A DNA stretch of 64,000 bases from Lachnospiraceae bacterium (lineage in GTDB: Bacteria > Bacillota > Clostridia > Lachnospirales > Lachnospiraceae). Both the position numbers and the translations under genes were made by a program. The stretch is from assembly GCA_022845955.1 (NCBI GenBank), contig AP025576.1, positions 2,604,001-2,668,000 of the forward strand, in the 5' to 3' direction. The notes under the pieces were generated by a model. The model saw only the letters and a list, made by a program, of their open reading frames with translations, was not told the DNA's origin and searched no databases. Positions within the stretch are counted from its first letter, which is position 1, and the number at the start of each line of letters is the position of its first letter. Positions 17,373 to 25,611 of the stretch are shown piece after piece.

Positions 17373-17872
17373 TTTCCACCTCTTTCCGGGTTATAAAACG
17401 GTGTTCTGAAAGGGTTCCGTGATATTGCCCTGATTTCTGTTGCAGGCTTTGCCTGTAAGCCGTTTTGGTGGGGAATGACATTCCCCTATTCCTGCCTTAA
17501 CTTCAAACCTTGCGGTTTGCTGTTAAGTTTACCCTGCCGCAAGCGGCAGGCAGTCGCTTCGCTCCCGTTGTAAAGCATCCAGTCGAATACCTCCCTTCCC
17601 GGCAAAATAAAAAGCCTGACAGACCAGACGCATGGTGCGCCGGGTGTGTCAGGCTTTGCTTCTATTCGTTTTACTTCTTGTGGTGGGGCCTTTTCTGCCG
17701 TGGGTTAAGAATAACAGGCCAGTGAAGTTTTGTCAAGCTGTGACGGCGAACGTCAGGAGACGTAATTTGTGAATGTTTTTTACTCCTTGAACGACTCAAT
17801 CTAACGGTTTATAAGAGCGTATAAGTAAGTATAGGATTTCGTGTACTTGGTGTAATAGACAATCAGCTAAAG
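17373..17872. other. Gene-free, structure-rich region of the mobile element
   Basis: 500 bases without a credible gene. It holds a cluster of palindromes: GGGGAATG/CATTCCCC (17470-17486), a two-part hairpin CTTAAC-CAAACC/GGTTTG-GTTAAG (17496-17527), CCTGCCGC/GCGGCAGG (17533-17550) and a longer terminator-like hairpin (17611-17657). The rest (17760-17872) is AT-rich. Such clusters occur at origins of transfer and in leader regions of clostridial elements. No relaxase gene is present here. Confidence 0.5.
17604..17657 (-). terminator. Intrinsic terminator reading leftward
   Basis: Arms AAAGCCTGACA (17611-17621) and TGTCAGGCTTT (17647-17657) are perfect complements with a GC-rich loop. On the - strand the hairpin is followed by TTTTTATTTT, so it would end leftward transcription from the LysR gene. 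Confidence 0.7.
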
Positions 17873-18727
17873 CTAAGAGTTATCATTTTCAATCTGATGA
17901 AAGAACGAAGATAGTTTTTTCTGGTTCGCTGTCAAACAGATACAGTAATAGGTGGCATGGGCTTCTTCATCAAGAATAGGAATGATGACCCGGTTTGACG
18001 GTTTCCCCTCTCTTTCCATAACAACATCAGAGGTAAAGGATGGCAGCGCGGAAGCCTGCACCACTTCTCGGAATACCGAGTAATCATCTTGCAGGAGAAA
18101 ATGGGTTGCTTTCATTTTTTCCATGTGCATATGATGCCAAAAACCAATTTTGGAATGCAGTAGCATGGTTTCTCCGTCTAAATCTTTTAGATGAAGCCCC
18201 TTCTTTCCAGATAGCGCGTGGCCCGGTGGCAGAGAAAAAAAGAGTTGTTCTTCTCCATATTTTGTGCAATAGACATTCGACTCATTGATAAGAGTGGGTG
18301 TTACGATTATGTGAAAGGTTCCATCCAGCAGTCCCTGCAACAATTTATCCGGCTCCTTTATCTCGGAGGAAATCGTCATTTCTGGATAAATGGTGTTCAG
18401 CATCGGGACGATGTTCCACAAGGGAGCAGGAGCGCAGGAACCGACCGCTATGGTGCGCTGGTTGCGATCAAGCGCACGAACACCGTTGACCATATCCTGA
18501 ATTTGAGTTGTTATTTTTCGCGCGTACTGTACAGCCAACTCTCCATTGGAGTTCAATGCAATCTTATTCTTTTGCCGGTCAAATAGTGTTACCCCAAGAT
18601 CATTCTCCAGTCTTTGCATGGAACGGCTGATGGCCGGTTGCGATAAGTGCAGTCTTTCGGCAGCTTTCGACAACGTGCCTTGTTCTGCTATGGAAATTAA
18701 CTGTTCTAATTGCTGCGTGTCAATCAT
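17873..18727 (-). CDS. LysR-family transcriptional regulator
   Basis: A 284-residue regulator with the standard N-terminal winged helix (LEQLISIAEQGTLSKAAERL, LSQPAISRSMQRLENDLG) and a C-terminal effector-binding domain. It is divergent from the long redox operon that begins with the aldo/keto reductase, the classical arrangement for a LysR protein and its target. GGAGGGATGAT precedes the ATG. Two palindromes of LysR-box form lie in the shared spacer. The inducer is unknown; the target operon suggests an electrophile, quinone or redox stress signal. Confidence 0.92.
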   Translation of the reverse strand: MIDTQQLEQLISIAEQGTLSKAAERLHLSQPAISRSMQRLENDLGVTLFDRQKNKIALNSNGELAVQYARKITTQIQDMVNGVRALDRNQRTIAVGSCAPAPLWNIVPMLNTIYPEMTISSEIKEPDKLLQGLLDGTFHIIVTPTLINESNVYCTKYGEEQLFFSLPPGHALSGKKGLHLKDLDGETMLLHSKIGFWHHMHMEKMKATHFLLQDDYSVFREVVQASALPSFTSDVVMEREGKPSNRVIIPILDEEAHATYYCICLTANQKKLSSFFHQIENDNS

Positions 18728-18799
18728 ATCATCCCTCCTTGCTCACGAAATAGGTATTTTATTTATTATACTTTATTTCATTTAATTTTTCAATATCCA

Positions 18800-18866
18800 C
18801 TATGCGTTTAGAGCATAGCAGATAAAAGAATCGGCATTGTACTTTTTACGATGCCGCTTTTATAAT
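18800..18866 (+). promoter_or_regulatory. LysR-box candidates and promoter of the redox operon
   Basis: CTATGC-N7-GCATAG (18800-18818) is a perfect palindrome with the T-N11-A geometry of LysR sites. A second, CGGCAT-N13-ATGCCG (18832-18856), surrounds the -35 region. A promoter reads TTGTAC (18837-18842), 18 bases, TATAAT (18861-18866), with the first codon at 18902. The first palindrome is placed as a recognition site and the second overlaps the promoter as an activation site would. Confidence 0.6.
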
Positions 18867-18901
18867 AAATGTAAGAATACAGAGAAATAGGAGGAAATAA
18901 C

Positions 18902-19753
18902 GTGCAGTATGTAACAGTAAATGACGGTATTCAAATGCCGCTCATGGGCTATGGTGTTTTTCAAATTACAGATGCTTTGCAGTGTGAACAGTGCGTTAAG
19001 GACGCGCTTGAGGTGGGATACCGCCTGATTGATACAGCGGCGGCATACCACAACGAAGAAGCGGTGGGGGCGGCAATTTATTCCTCCGGCATTTCGAGAG
19101 AGGATTTGTTTATCACAACAAAGCTCTGGATTCAGGATGCCGGGTATGAAAGTACGTTGAAAGCCTTCGATGCTTCTTTGAAGAAGCTGGGGCTGGATTA
19201 TTTGGATTTATACCTCATCCACCAACCCTTTGGCGATTACTACGGCGCATGGCGGGCAATGGAAAAATTGCAGAAAGACGGTTTAATTCGCGCCATTGGC
19301 GTCTGCAATTTTTCGCCGGATCGTCTGATTGACCTGTGCATGAACAGCGAAACCACACCCGCCGTCAATCAAATCGAAATTCATCCGTTCTATCAGCAGA
19401 ACGATGCCTTGCAGATTATGGATGAGTTTGGAGTCAAACCGCAGGCGTGGGGGCCGCTTTCGGAAGGGCAAAAGAATATTTTTAATAACAAGTTGCTGAA
19501 ATCCATTGCCGCAAAACATGAAAGGACAGTGGCGCAAGTAATCCTGCGCTGGCACATGCAGAGAGGCGTGATTATTATCCCCAAAACGGTTCACAAAGAA
19601 CGCATGGTGGAAAACATGAATATTTGGGATTTTGAACTGACCGAGCCGGAAATGCAGTCGATTGCCACAATGGATATTGGTCACAGCGAAATCATTGACC
19701 ACCACTGCTGGTGTACGGCCAAGCAGCTCAACGGATTAAAAATCCACGAATGA
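18902..19753 (+). CDS. Aldo/keto reductase
   Basis: A 283-residue NAD(P)H-dependent carbonyl reductase of the bacterial AKR5-like group. The catalytic tetrad is visible: Asp and Tyr in DTAAAYHNEE, Lys in ITTKLW and His in LIHQP. The C-terminal cofactor segment reads VIIIPKTVHKERMVENM. Translation starts at GTG 18902 after an ATAGGAGG. It is the first gene of the operon facing LysR and would reduce aldehydes or ketones in the cytoplasm. The specific substrate cannot be predicted. Confidence 0.92.
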   Translation: MQYVTVNDGIQMPLMGYGVFQITDALQCEQCVKDALEVGYRLIDTAAAYHNEEAVGAAIYSSGISREDLFITTKLWIQDAGYESTLKAFDASLKKLGLDYLDLYLIHQPFGDYYGAWRAMEKLQKDGLIRAIGVCNFSPDRLIDLCMNSETTPAVNQIEIHPFYQQNDALQIMDEFGVKPQAWGPLSEGQKNIFNNKLLKSIAAKHERTVAQVILRWHMQRGVIIIPKTVHKERMVENMNIWDFELTEPEMQSIATMDIGHSEIIDHHCWCTAKQLNGLKIHE

Positions 19754-19769
19754 TAAGGAGGTTTATCAA

Positions 19770-20513
19770 ATGAGAAACAATTATCTTTCAAGATTTCAAA
19801 CAACTGATCCTGAATTTTATCAGTTGTTTGAAGCCTTTGCCGAACATGAGGCCGTAAAGGAACCGGAGGTTATGCTTGACGAAAAAAACCGCTGTTTGGC
19901 AATTTTAGCTACCCTTCTTGGTTGTCAGGGAATTGACCTGTACAAAGATGTACTGCGTGAAGCCTTAAAGCAGGATATTTCGCCGGTTGAAGTGAAAGAA
20001 ACCGTATACCAAGCGGTTGCCTACTTGGGAATTGGCCGGGTATACCCTTTCCTGAAAGCGACAAATGATGTTCTTACAGATATGGGAATTGCCCTCCCGA
20101 CCGCAGGGCAGGCCACTACCACACCTGAAACAAGGCTTGAGCAAGGGAGTCAGGCACAGGCTGATATTTTCGGATCGGATTGGAAAGATTTCTATAAATC
20201 CGGCCCGGTGGAAACCCGTCATATGAACCGCTGGCTGGCTGCGAATTGCTTTGGCGATTATTATACGAGGAACGGTTTGGACAAAAAGCTGCGGGAAATG
20301 ATTACCTTTTGTTTTTTGTCCGCACAGGGTACGGAGCCACAGCTAAAGGGGCATATCAACGGAAATTTTTCAGTCGGAAACGACAAGGCGTTTTTGATTG
20401 CCGTAGCGTCACAGTGTATGCCCTATATCGGTTATCCGAGGACACTCAATACTTTGCGCTGCATCAATGAGGTTGTAAAGGAAAACGAAGAAAACGCAGG
20501 AGGTGCAAAATGA
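19770..20513 (+). CDS. Carboxymuconolactone decarboxylase-family protein
   Basis: A 247-residue protein with two CMD/AhpD-like all-alpha repeats, the second around LREMITFCFLSAQGTEPQLK and GHINGNFSVGN. Despite the family name, most bacterial members near aldo/keto reductases and cupins are not muconolactone enzymes; they are thought to act as peroxidase- or disulfide-linked redox proteins. A CxxC pair as in AhpD is not evident, so the chemistry is uncertain. The gene follows the reductase by 16 bases and its end overlaps the cupin start by four bases. Confidence 0.85.
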   Translation: MRNNYLSRFQTTDPEFYQLFEAFAEHEAVKEPEVMLDEKNRCLAILATLLGCQGIDLYKDVLREALKQDISPVEVKETVYQAVAYLGIGRVYPFLKATNDVLTDMGIALPTAGQATTTPETRLEQGSQAQADIFGSDWKDFYKSGPVETRHMNRWLAANCFGDYYTRNGLDKKLREMITFCFLSAQGTEPQLKGHINGNFSVGNDKAFLIAVASQCMPYIGYPRTLNTLRCINEVVKENEENAGGAK

Positions 20514-20920
20514 ATCGTCTGGAAGATATAAAAAGCGAAAGCCCGTTTCCGATAGGAGAAGAAAACACGGCGTTCGCAAAGTATTTTATCGGGAAAAGCT
20601 ACCTAAGTTATTTGTCAGAGCAGCAGATCGGGATTGCCAATGTCACCTTTGAGCCGGGATGCCGGAATCATTGGCATATCCATCATGGCGGCGGACAGAT
20701 CCTGCTGTGTACTGCGGGACGGGGCTATTATCAGGCATGGGGACAGGAAGCAAGAGAACTTCTCCCCGGAGATGTCGTCAATATTCCGCCGGAGGAAAAG
20801 CATTGGCATGGGGCAGCCCCCGACAGTTGGTTTTCTCATATCGCAATATCCGTTCCAGCAGAAAATGTAGGCTGTGAATGGCTGGAGCCTGTAACGGACG
20901 AATACGTTGTCTTAAAATAA
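20510..20920 (+). CDS. Cupin-domain protein
   Basis: A 136-residue single-domain cupin. The first metal motif is NHWHIHHGGGQILLCTAGRG and the second LLPGDVVNIPPEEKHWHG, supplying the His and Glu ligands of a metal site. It overlaps the preceding gene by ATGA. Reductase, CMD protein and cupin are often found together in LysR- or MerR-controlled clusters of gut Firmicutes and Proteobacteria. The substrate of the trio is not established. Confidence 0.87.
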   Translation: MNRLEDIKSESPFPIGEENTAFAKYFIGKSYLSYLSEQQIGIANVTFEPGCRNHWHIHHGGGQILLCTAGRGYYQAWGQEARELLPGDVVNIPPEEKHWHGAAPDSWFSHIAISVPAENVGCEWLEPVTDEYVVLK

Positions 20921-20942
20921 TCTAAATCAGGAGGAAAAAACA

Positions 20943-22133
20943 ATGAGTTTTAATTTTGGAATTTCTACAAATGCAATGTTTGGAGCAGGACAGTTGGGCA
21001 ATCTTCATACGCAGCTTAACGCCCCCATGGGCGCTGTGCAGGGAAAAAAGGCGCTGGTGGTCATCTCCAACGGAAAGTCCACCCGCAGCAATGGGTATCT
21101 GGAACGTCTGGAAAACGAGCTGGCGCAGGCCGGTGTGGAATATGCGATTTTTGATAAGATTTCTGCCAATCCCACCAAGCCGGTTGTGGAGGAAGGCGGC
21201 AGATTTGCAAAAGAGAACGGCTGCGACTTCATCGTTGCGCTCGGCGGCGGTTCTGTAATAGATGCTTCTAAGGCCATTGGCATCATGGCAACGAATCCCA
21301 GCAATGATTTGTGGGATTATGTGATGTTTGGAACAGGCAAAGGGCAGTGGCCGCCGGTTCCGTCCCTTCCCATCGTGGCGATTACAACGACTGCCGGAAC
21401 CGGCTCCGAAACCGATGCGGGCGCTGTTATTACCAATCCGGCAACAGAGGAAAAGACGGGAGTGTTTGGCACCGGCACGATGCCTGTTCTCGCAATCATT
21501 GATCCGGAACTGATGCGCAGTGTTCCCGCCAAGTTTAAAGCTTATCAGGGCTTTGACGCGCTGTTCCACAGCACAGAGGGGTTTATCTCCAATAAACGCA
21601 ATGAAATGAGCAAAATGGTTGCCAGCGAAGCCATCAGAAACGTCAGCGAAAATTTGGCAGCGGCAATCCGCGAGCCGGAAAATGTAGAGGCTATGGGTAA
21701 GGTTGCATTCGGGAGCTACCTCTCCGGCATTCAGATGTGTGTCGGCTCTTGCACAAGCGCCCACCCACTGGAACACGCATTAAGCGCCTACCATGAGAAT
21801 CTTCCCCATGGCGCTGGCCTGATTATGATTTCCAAGGCTTTCTATCGTTTCTTTATCAACAAACATATCTGCGATGACTGTTTTATCGAGATGGCAAAGC
21901 TGATGGGGATGAGTTCGGCCAATCAGCCAGAGGATTTCATTACGGCGCTGGAACAGCTTCAGACAGACTGCGGCGTGGCCGACCTGAAGATGTCCGACTA
22001 CGGCATTACGCCTGATGAATTTGAAAAAATGGCTCAGAACGCCAAGGATACGTTGGGCGTAAACTTTGAGAATGATCCCTGTATGTTGAGCAATGCGGAC
22101 TGCGTTGCCATCTATCAGGAATCTTACAAATAA
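20943..22133 (+). CDS. Iron-containing alcohol dehydrogenase
   Basis: A 396-residue type III alcohol dehydrogenase. The nucleotide-binding GGGSVIDASKAIG lies in the N-terminal domain. The metal ligands are in the segments GFDALFHSTEGFI and HPLEHALSAYH, with ENLPHGAGL matching the second family signature. It is cytosolic and would interconvert an alcohol and an aldehyde with NAD(P). It follows the cupin by 22 bases, with AGGAGGAA before the start. With the aldo/keto reductase it gives the operon two carbonyl-reducing enzymes. Confidence 0.92.
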   Translation: MSFNFGISTNAMFGAGQLGNLHTQLNAPMGAVQGKKALVVISNGKSTRSNGYLERLENELAQAGVEYAIFDKISANPTKPVVEEGGRFAKENGCDFIVALGGGSVIDASKAIGIMATNPSNDLWDYVMFGTGKGQWPPVPSLPIVAITTTAGTGSETDAGAVITNPATEEKTGVFGTGTMPVLAIIDPELMRSVPAKFKAYQGFDALFHSTEGFISNKRNEMSKMVASEAIRNVSENLAAAIREPENVEAMGKVAFGSYLSGIQMCVGSCTSAHPLEHALSAYHENLPHGAGLIMISKAFYRFFINKHICDDCFIEMAKLMGMSSANQPEDFITALEQLQTDCGVADLKMSDYGITPDEFEKMAQNAKDTLGVNFENDPCMLSNADCVAIYQESYK

Positions 22134-22148
22134 TAGGAGGAAGCAACT

Positions 22149-22682
22149 ATGAGTAAAACGATTTTAGCAATCATATCAAGCCCTCGTAAGGGTGGAAATT
22201 CCGAAACGCTGGTAGAACAGTTTGTAAAGGGAGCAAAAGAAGCAGGGCATTCTGTGGAAACAGTTTTCCTGCGGGACAAAAAAATTGCACCCTGCATCGC
22301 CTGTGAAGCCTGCCTGAAGAACGGCGGCACTTGCGTCCAAAAAGATGATATGGCTGAAATCCTGAATAAGATTATCGCTGCTGATGTCATTGTGCTGTCC
22401 ACGCCGGTGTACTACTATTCCATTTCAGCGCAACTGAAGGTGATGATCGACCGCACGCTGGCCGGTGGCGGGAAAATGAAGAATAAGGAATTTTACCTGA
22501 TCGCTACGGCTGCTGACGGCAAACACGCGATGGAGTGTACCATGAACGATATGGAGGGATTTGTCGCCTGTGTTCCCGGCTCTGTTGTTAAGGGCAAAGT
22601 CTATGGTTCGGCATTCCATGTTGGCGATATTCAGGGCAATCCTGCGCTGGAGGAAGCCTATCATTACGGAAAAGACTGCTGA
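22149..22682 (+). CDS. Iron-sulfur-type flavodoxin (NADPH-dependent FMN reductase family)
   Basis: A 177-residue flavoprotein. The FMN-phosphate loop is SSPRKGGNSETL. The cysteines CIACEACLKNGGTC have the spacing C-x2-C-x2-C-x6-C, within the compact motif of iron-sulfur flavoproteins (Isf), so a [4Fe-4S] cluster beside FMN is likely. Isf proteins pass electrons from ferredoxin to oxygen, peroxide or other acceptors. A close paralogue lies at 24278-24814. RBS AGGAGGAAG precedes the ATG. Confidence 0.85.
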   Translation: MSKTILAIISSPRKGGNSETLVEQFVKGAKEAGHSVETVFLRDKKIAPCIACEACLKNGGTCVQKDDMAEILNKIIAADVIVLSTPVYYYSISAQLKVMIDRTLAGGGKMKNKEFYLIATAADGKHAMECTMNDMEGFVACVPGSVVKGKVYGSAFHVGDIQGNPALEEAYHYGKDC

Positions 22683-22714
22683 TTGTTTTCAGACCAGAGA
22701 GGAAGGAGGCTGCA

Positions 22715-23485
22715 ATGATATTTTATTTTACCGCCACGGGCAATAGCCTGTATGTGGCGAAGAAACTGGATAAAAGCCCGATCAGCATCCCACAGATCAT
22801 CCATCAAAAGGATTTGTCATTTGAGGATGAAACCATAGGAATTGTCTGCCCTATTTTCGGGCATGAAGTACCGCCAATGGTGCGGGAGTTTTTGCAAAAA
22901 GCATCTTTTAAGACGGCATATTTCTATATGGTGCTTACTTACGGGAAACGTCACGGCGGCGCTGCGGAACTTGCTGATGAACTAACGGGGAGTTTAGGAA
23001 TTGCGGCTGCTTATATCAATACTGTTTTAATGGCAGACAACTTTTTGCCTGCTTTCGATATGGAAGAAGAACGCAGGCTGGACAAAAAAGTGGATGAGCA
23101 GATAGCGGCCATCAGACTGGATATCCAAAACCGTAAATATGGGATTCAGCCCGCCACCGATGCAGACCGTGCGGCGCATCAGGAGTTTTTGTCACGAAGC
23201 AGTCAGCCGCCCGCAGAAAGATGGAAGAATCTTTACCGTATTACGGAAGCCTGTATCGGATGTGGAATCTGCGAAAAGGTTTGTCCGGCAAATTGCTTTC
23301 AGATAAAAGATGGTAAGGCGATACAAAAGGAAGATGGATGTCAGGCTTGCATGGCCTGCATCCACCATTGCCAACAGAAAGCGATTGCGCTGAATATGCC
23401 GGAAAAGAATCCGAATGCCCGATACCGAAATGAACAGATTGCCCTCTCTGAAATTATTGCGGCAAATGATCAAACGAATTTGTGA
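22715..23485 (+). CDS. EFR1-type flavodoxin-ferredoxin fusion
   Basis: A 256-residue protein with an N-terminal flavodoxin fold (MIFYFTATGNSLYVAKKL supplies the FMN loop) and a C-terminal bacterial ferredoxin domain. Two [4Fe-4S] sites are visible as CIGCGICEKVCPANCF and CQACMACIHHCQQKA. The architecture is that of EFR1-family ferredoxins, which are common in clostridia. It is cytoplasmic and probably carries low-potential electrons to the other flavoproteins of this operon. Confidence 0.9.
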   Translation: MIFYFTATGNSLYVAKKLDKSPISIPQIIHQKDLSFEDETIGIVCPIFGHEVPPMVREFLQKASFKTAYFYMVLTYGKRHGGAAELADELTGSLGIAAAYINTVLMADNFLPAFDMEEERRLDKKVDEQIAAIRLDIQNRKYGIQPATDADRAAHQEFLSRSSQPPAERWKNLYRITEACIGCGICEKVCPANCFQIKDGKAIQKEDGCQACMACIHHCQQKAIALNMPEKNPNARYRNEQIALSEIIAANDQTNL

Positions 23486-23498
23486 AAGTTGGTGAACG

Positions 23499-24263
23499 AT
23501 GAAGAAAGTAATTAGCATGGCACTATCGGTTATGATGATATTTACGTTGGCTGCCTGCGGAAATAACGCTGCCATTGACGCGGACAAAGGATCGGGGCAG
23601 ACTTCAAAAAGTGAAGTGGAATCCTCCAGCACTCTCAAGGAAAGCACCGCGCCAAATGAGCAGCAGCCCTCGGCATCGGAGTCTGCCGGTTCTGACAGTC
23701 AAGCTGATGCGAAAACACTGGTCGTCTATTTCTCTGTGCCGGAAACCACCGATCCTGACAATATGACCGAGGAACAAGAGAACAGTACAGTGGTTATCAA
23801 CGGTGAGGTACTGGGTAACACGCAGTACATGGCAATGGTGATTGCAGAGAACACCGGGGCGGATTTGTTCCGTATTGAACCTGAAGCACCTTATACAACT
23901 GACCATTTGGCGCTTGTGGATCAGGCAAAGAAAGAGCAGACAGATGAAGCTCGTCCTGCGATTGCGGCTCAAATCGAAAATCCGGATCAATATGACACGA
24001 TATTCGTGGGCTATCCCAACTGGTGGGGAGATATGCCAATGATCCTGTACACTTTTTTTGACGAGTACGATTTTTCCGGGAAAAACATCATTCCTTTTAA
24101 TACCCATGGTGGCAGCGGTTTTTCGGATACAATCAACACCATTAAAGATTTGGAGTCGGGCGCTACCGTTCATGAGGATGGACTGACTATCAGCCGAAAC
24201 AACATTCAAGATGCCGAGGCTGATATTATCGCTTGGCTTGGCGAGTTGGGCTACCAGAAATAA
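23499..24263 (+). CDS. Surface-anchored flavodoxin lipoprotein 1
   Basis: A 254-residue protein with a lipoprotein signal (LAAC lipobox, Cys20), a Ser/Glu/Gln-rich linker to about residue 70 and a flavodoxin-like domain (LVVYFSV, DTIFVGYPNWWGDMP, YDFSGKNIIPFNTHGGSGFS). The first loop lacks the classical TxTGNT form and is extended, as in other flavodoxin_4 members. The segment DLESGAT (Asp217-Thr223) matches the Dxx(S/T)GAT pattern that ApbE enzymes flavinylate, and an ApbE gene lies in the same operon. Lipidation places the flavodoxin outside the membrane, unlike ordinary cytoplasmic flavodoxins. Confidence 0.85.
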   Translation: MKKVISMALSVMMIFTLAACGNNAAIDADKGSGQTSKSEVESSSTLKESTAPNEQQPSASESAGSDSQADAKTLVVYFSVPETTDPDNMTEEQENSTVVINGEVLGNTQYMAMVIAENTGADLFRIEPEAPYTTDHLALVDQAKKEQTDEARPAIAAQIENPDQYDTIFVGYPNWWGDMPMILYTFFDEYDFSGKNIIPFNTHGGSGFSDTINTIKDLESGATVHEDGLTISRNNIQDAEADIIAWLGELGYQK

Positions 24264-24277
24264 AGGAGAGAGCCAAC

Positions 24278-24814
24278 ATGAAAAATGTTTTGATTTTATC
24301 AGGCAGCCCCCGTAAGGGCGGAAATTCTGATCTTCTGTGTGACGAATTTTTGCGCGGCGCGCAGGAAAGCGGAAACAAGGTGGAAAAGATTTTTCTGCGC
24401 GACACAAAAATTGGCTATTGCAACGCCTGCTACTATTGTAAAAAGAGCGGCGGAAAATGCGCTATTCAAGATGATATGAGCGAGATTCTGGACAAGATGC
24501 AGGCAGCCGATGTGATTGTGCTGGCAAGTCCTGTTTACTTCTATTCCATTGACGCACAGATGAAAGCAGTTATCGACCGCTCCGTGGCAAGGTGGACGAA
24601 CATCTTAGACAAAGAGTTTTATTACATTATGGCTGCCGCCGAGGATGGCGAAACCGTGATGGATTGCACACTGGAGTGTTTCCGTGGATTTGCCGCCTGT
24701 TTGAAAGGCTCTAAGGAAATGGGCGTGATTTACGGAAAGGGTGTTTATGAACCCGGCACGATTAAAGGTACACCTATGATGAGTGAAGCCTACGAAATGG
24801 GCAAACGCGCATGA
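24278..24814 (+). CDS. Iron-sulfur-type flavodoxin, second copy
   Basis: A 178-residue cytoplasmic flavoprotein paralogous to the one at 22149. It has the FMN loop SGSPRKGGNSDLL and cysteines CNACYYCKKSGGKC with the same C-x2-C-x2-C-x6-C spacing. I chose ATG 24278 because AAAGGAGAG precedes it; a longer frame from 24233 begins inside the previous gene. It lies between two lipoprotein flavodoxins, so intracellular and extracellular flavodoxins alternate in this operon. Confidence 0.85.
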   Translation: MKNVLILSGSPRKGGNSDLLCDEFLRGAQESGNKVEKIFLRDTKIGYCNACYYCKKSGGKCAIQDDMSEILDKMQAADVIVLASPVYFYSIDAQMKAVIDRSVARWTNILDKEFYYIMAAAEDGETVMDCTLECFRGFAACLKGSKEMGVIYGKGVYEPGTIKGTPMMSEAYEMGKRA

Positions 24815-24832
24815 GTAAATCAAGGAGGTTAC

Positions 24833-25585
24833 ATGAGAAAAATACGGAAAACAAAACAAAATAAGCTGCTGCTCCTATTATCTGTGTTGACAATGCTGCT
24901 AATTATGACTGCCTGTTCCGGCAGGTCAGATATAAGCGGAGAGACGCAAACTGCTCCGACTACTGCTCCGGAAACCAATAATGTACCGGCAGAAAGCAAT
25001 ACAGAAACGGTTGGAGCAAAAGAGGAAGCCAAAAACGGTGAAGGGAAAATCTTAATTGCCTATTTTACCGTTCCTCTTAATGACGGCGTGGATATGGTGG
25101 CGAGGGCAAGCCGCACAAAATCAGATGACAGCACATATGGAAATGTTCGGTATCTGGCAAATCTCATTCAAGGCTATGTTGGCGGAGAGCTATTCTCCAT
25201 TGAAACTGCTCAAAAATATCCGATGGATAATATGGATGAGATGCTGGATTTTGCCTATAAAGAGAAAGCTGACAATACACGACCGGAACTATCTACCCAC
25301 ATCGAAAATTTAGACGATTACGACATTATTTTTATCGGTTATCCTAACTGGAATGCGGATTTGCCGATGCCAATGTACACCTTTTTTGAAGAATATGACT
25401 TCAGCGGCAAGACAATCATTCCTTTTGTTGCCCATGGCGGCAGTCGGGCATCCGATACCGTTCAGACGATTGCTGAACTGGAACCCGATGTAACAGTCTT
25501 TGATACCCCTGCAACCGTTTCATGGAACGAAATAGATAAGGCTGACAGCATTATCAGCGAATGGGTAAGCACTTTGCCCTTCTGA
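24833..25585 (+). CDS. Surface-anchored flavodoxin lipoprotein 2
   Basis: A 250-residue protein with a basic N-terminus, a Leu-rich signal segment and a MTAC lipobox (Cys28). A Thr/Glu/Asn-rich linker leads to a flavodoxin domain (ILIAYFTV, YDIIFIGYPNWNADLPMP, YDFSGKTIIPFVAHGGSRAS). It is closely related to the lipoprotein at 23499, including the unusual extended first loop. At the position of DLESGAT it has ELEPDVT, so the flavinylation-like motif is not shared. AAGGAGG precedes the ATG. Confidence 0.85.
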   Translation: MRKIRKTKQNKLLLLLSVLTMLLIMTACSGRSDISGETQTAPTTAPETNNVPAESNTETVGAKEEAKNGEGKILIAYFTVPLNDGVDMVARASRTKSDDSTYGNVRYLANLIQGYVGGELFSIETAQKYPMDNMDEMLDFAYKEKADNTRPELSTHIENLDDYDIIFIGYPNWNADLPMPMYTFFEEYDFSGKTIIPFVAHGGSRASDTVQTIAELEPDVTVFDTPATVSWNEIDKADSIISEWVSTLPF

Positions 25586-25611
25586 TTAAGAAGAATGGAG
25601 GTAGTGCAGTA

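Noticed and set aside
18902..22133. Naming the AKR-CMD-cupin-ADH group as a muconate or aromatic degradation pathway
   Set aside because: The CMD family name is historical; no ring-cleavage or other aromatic catabolic genes are present.
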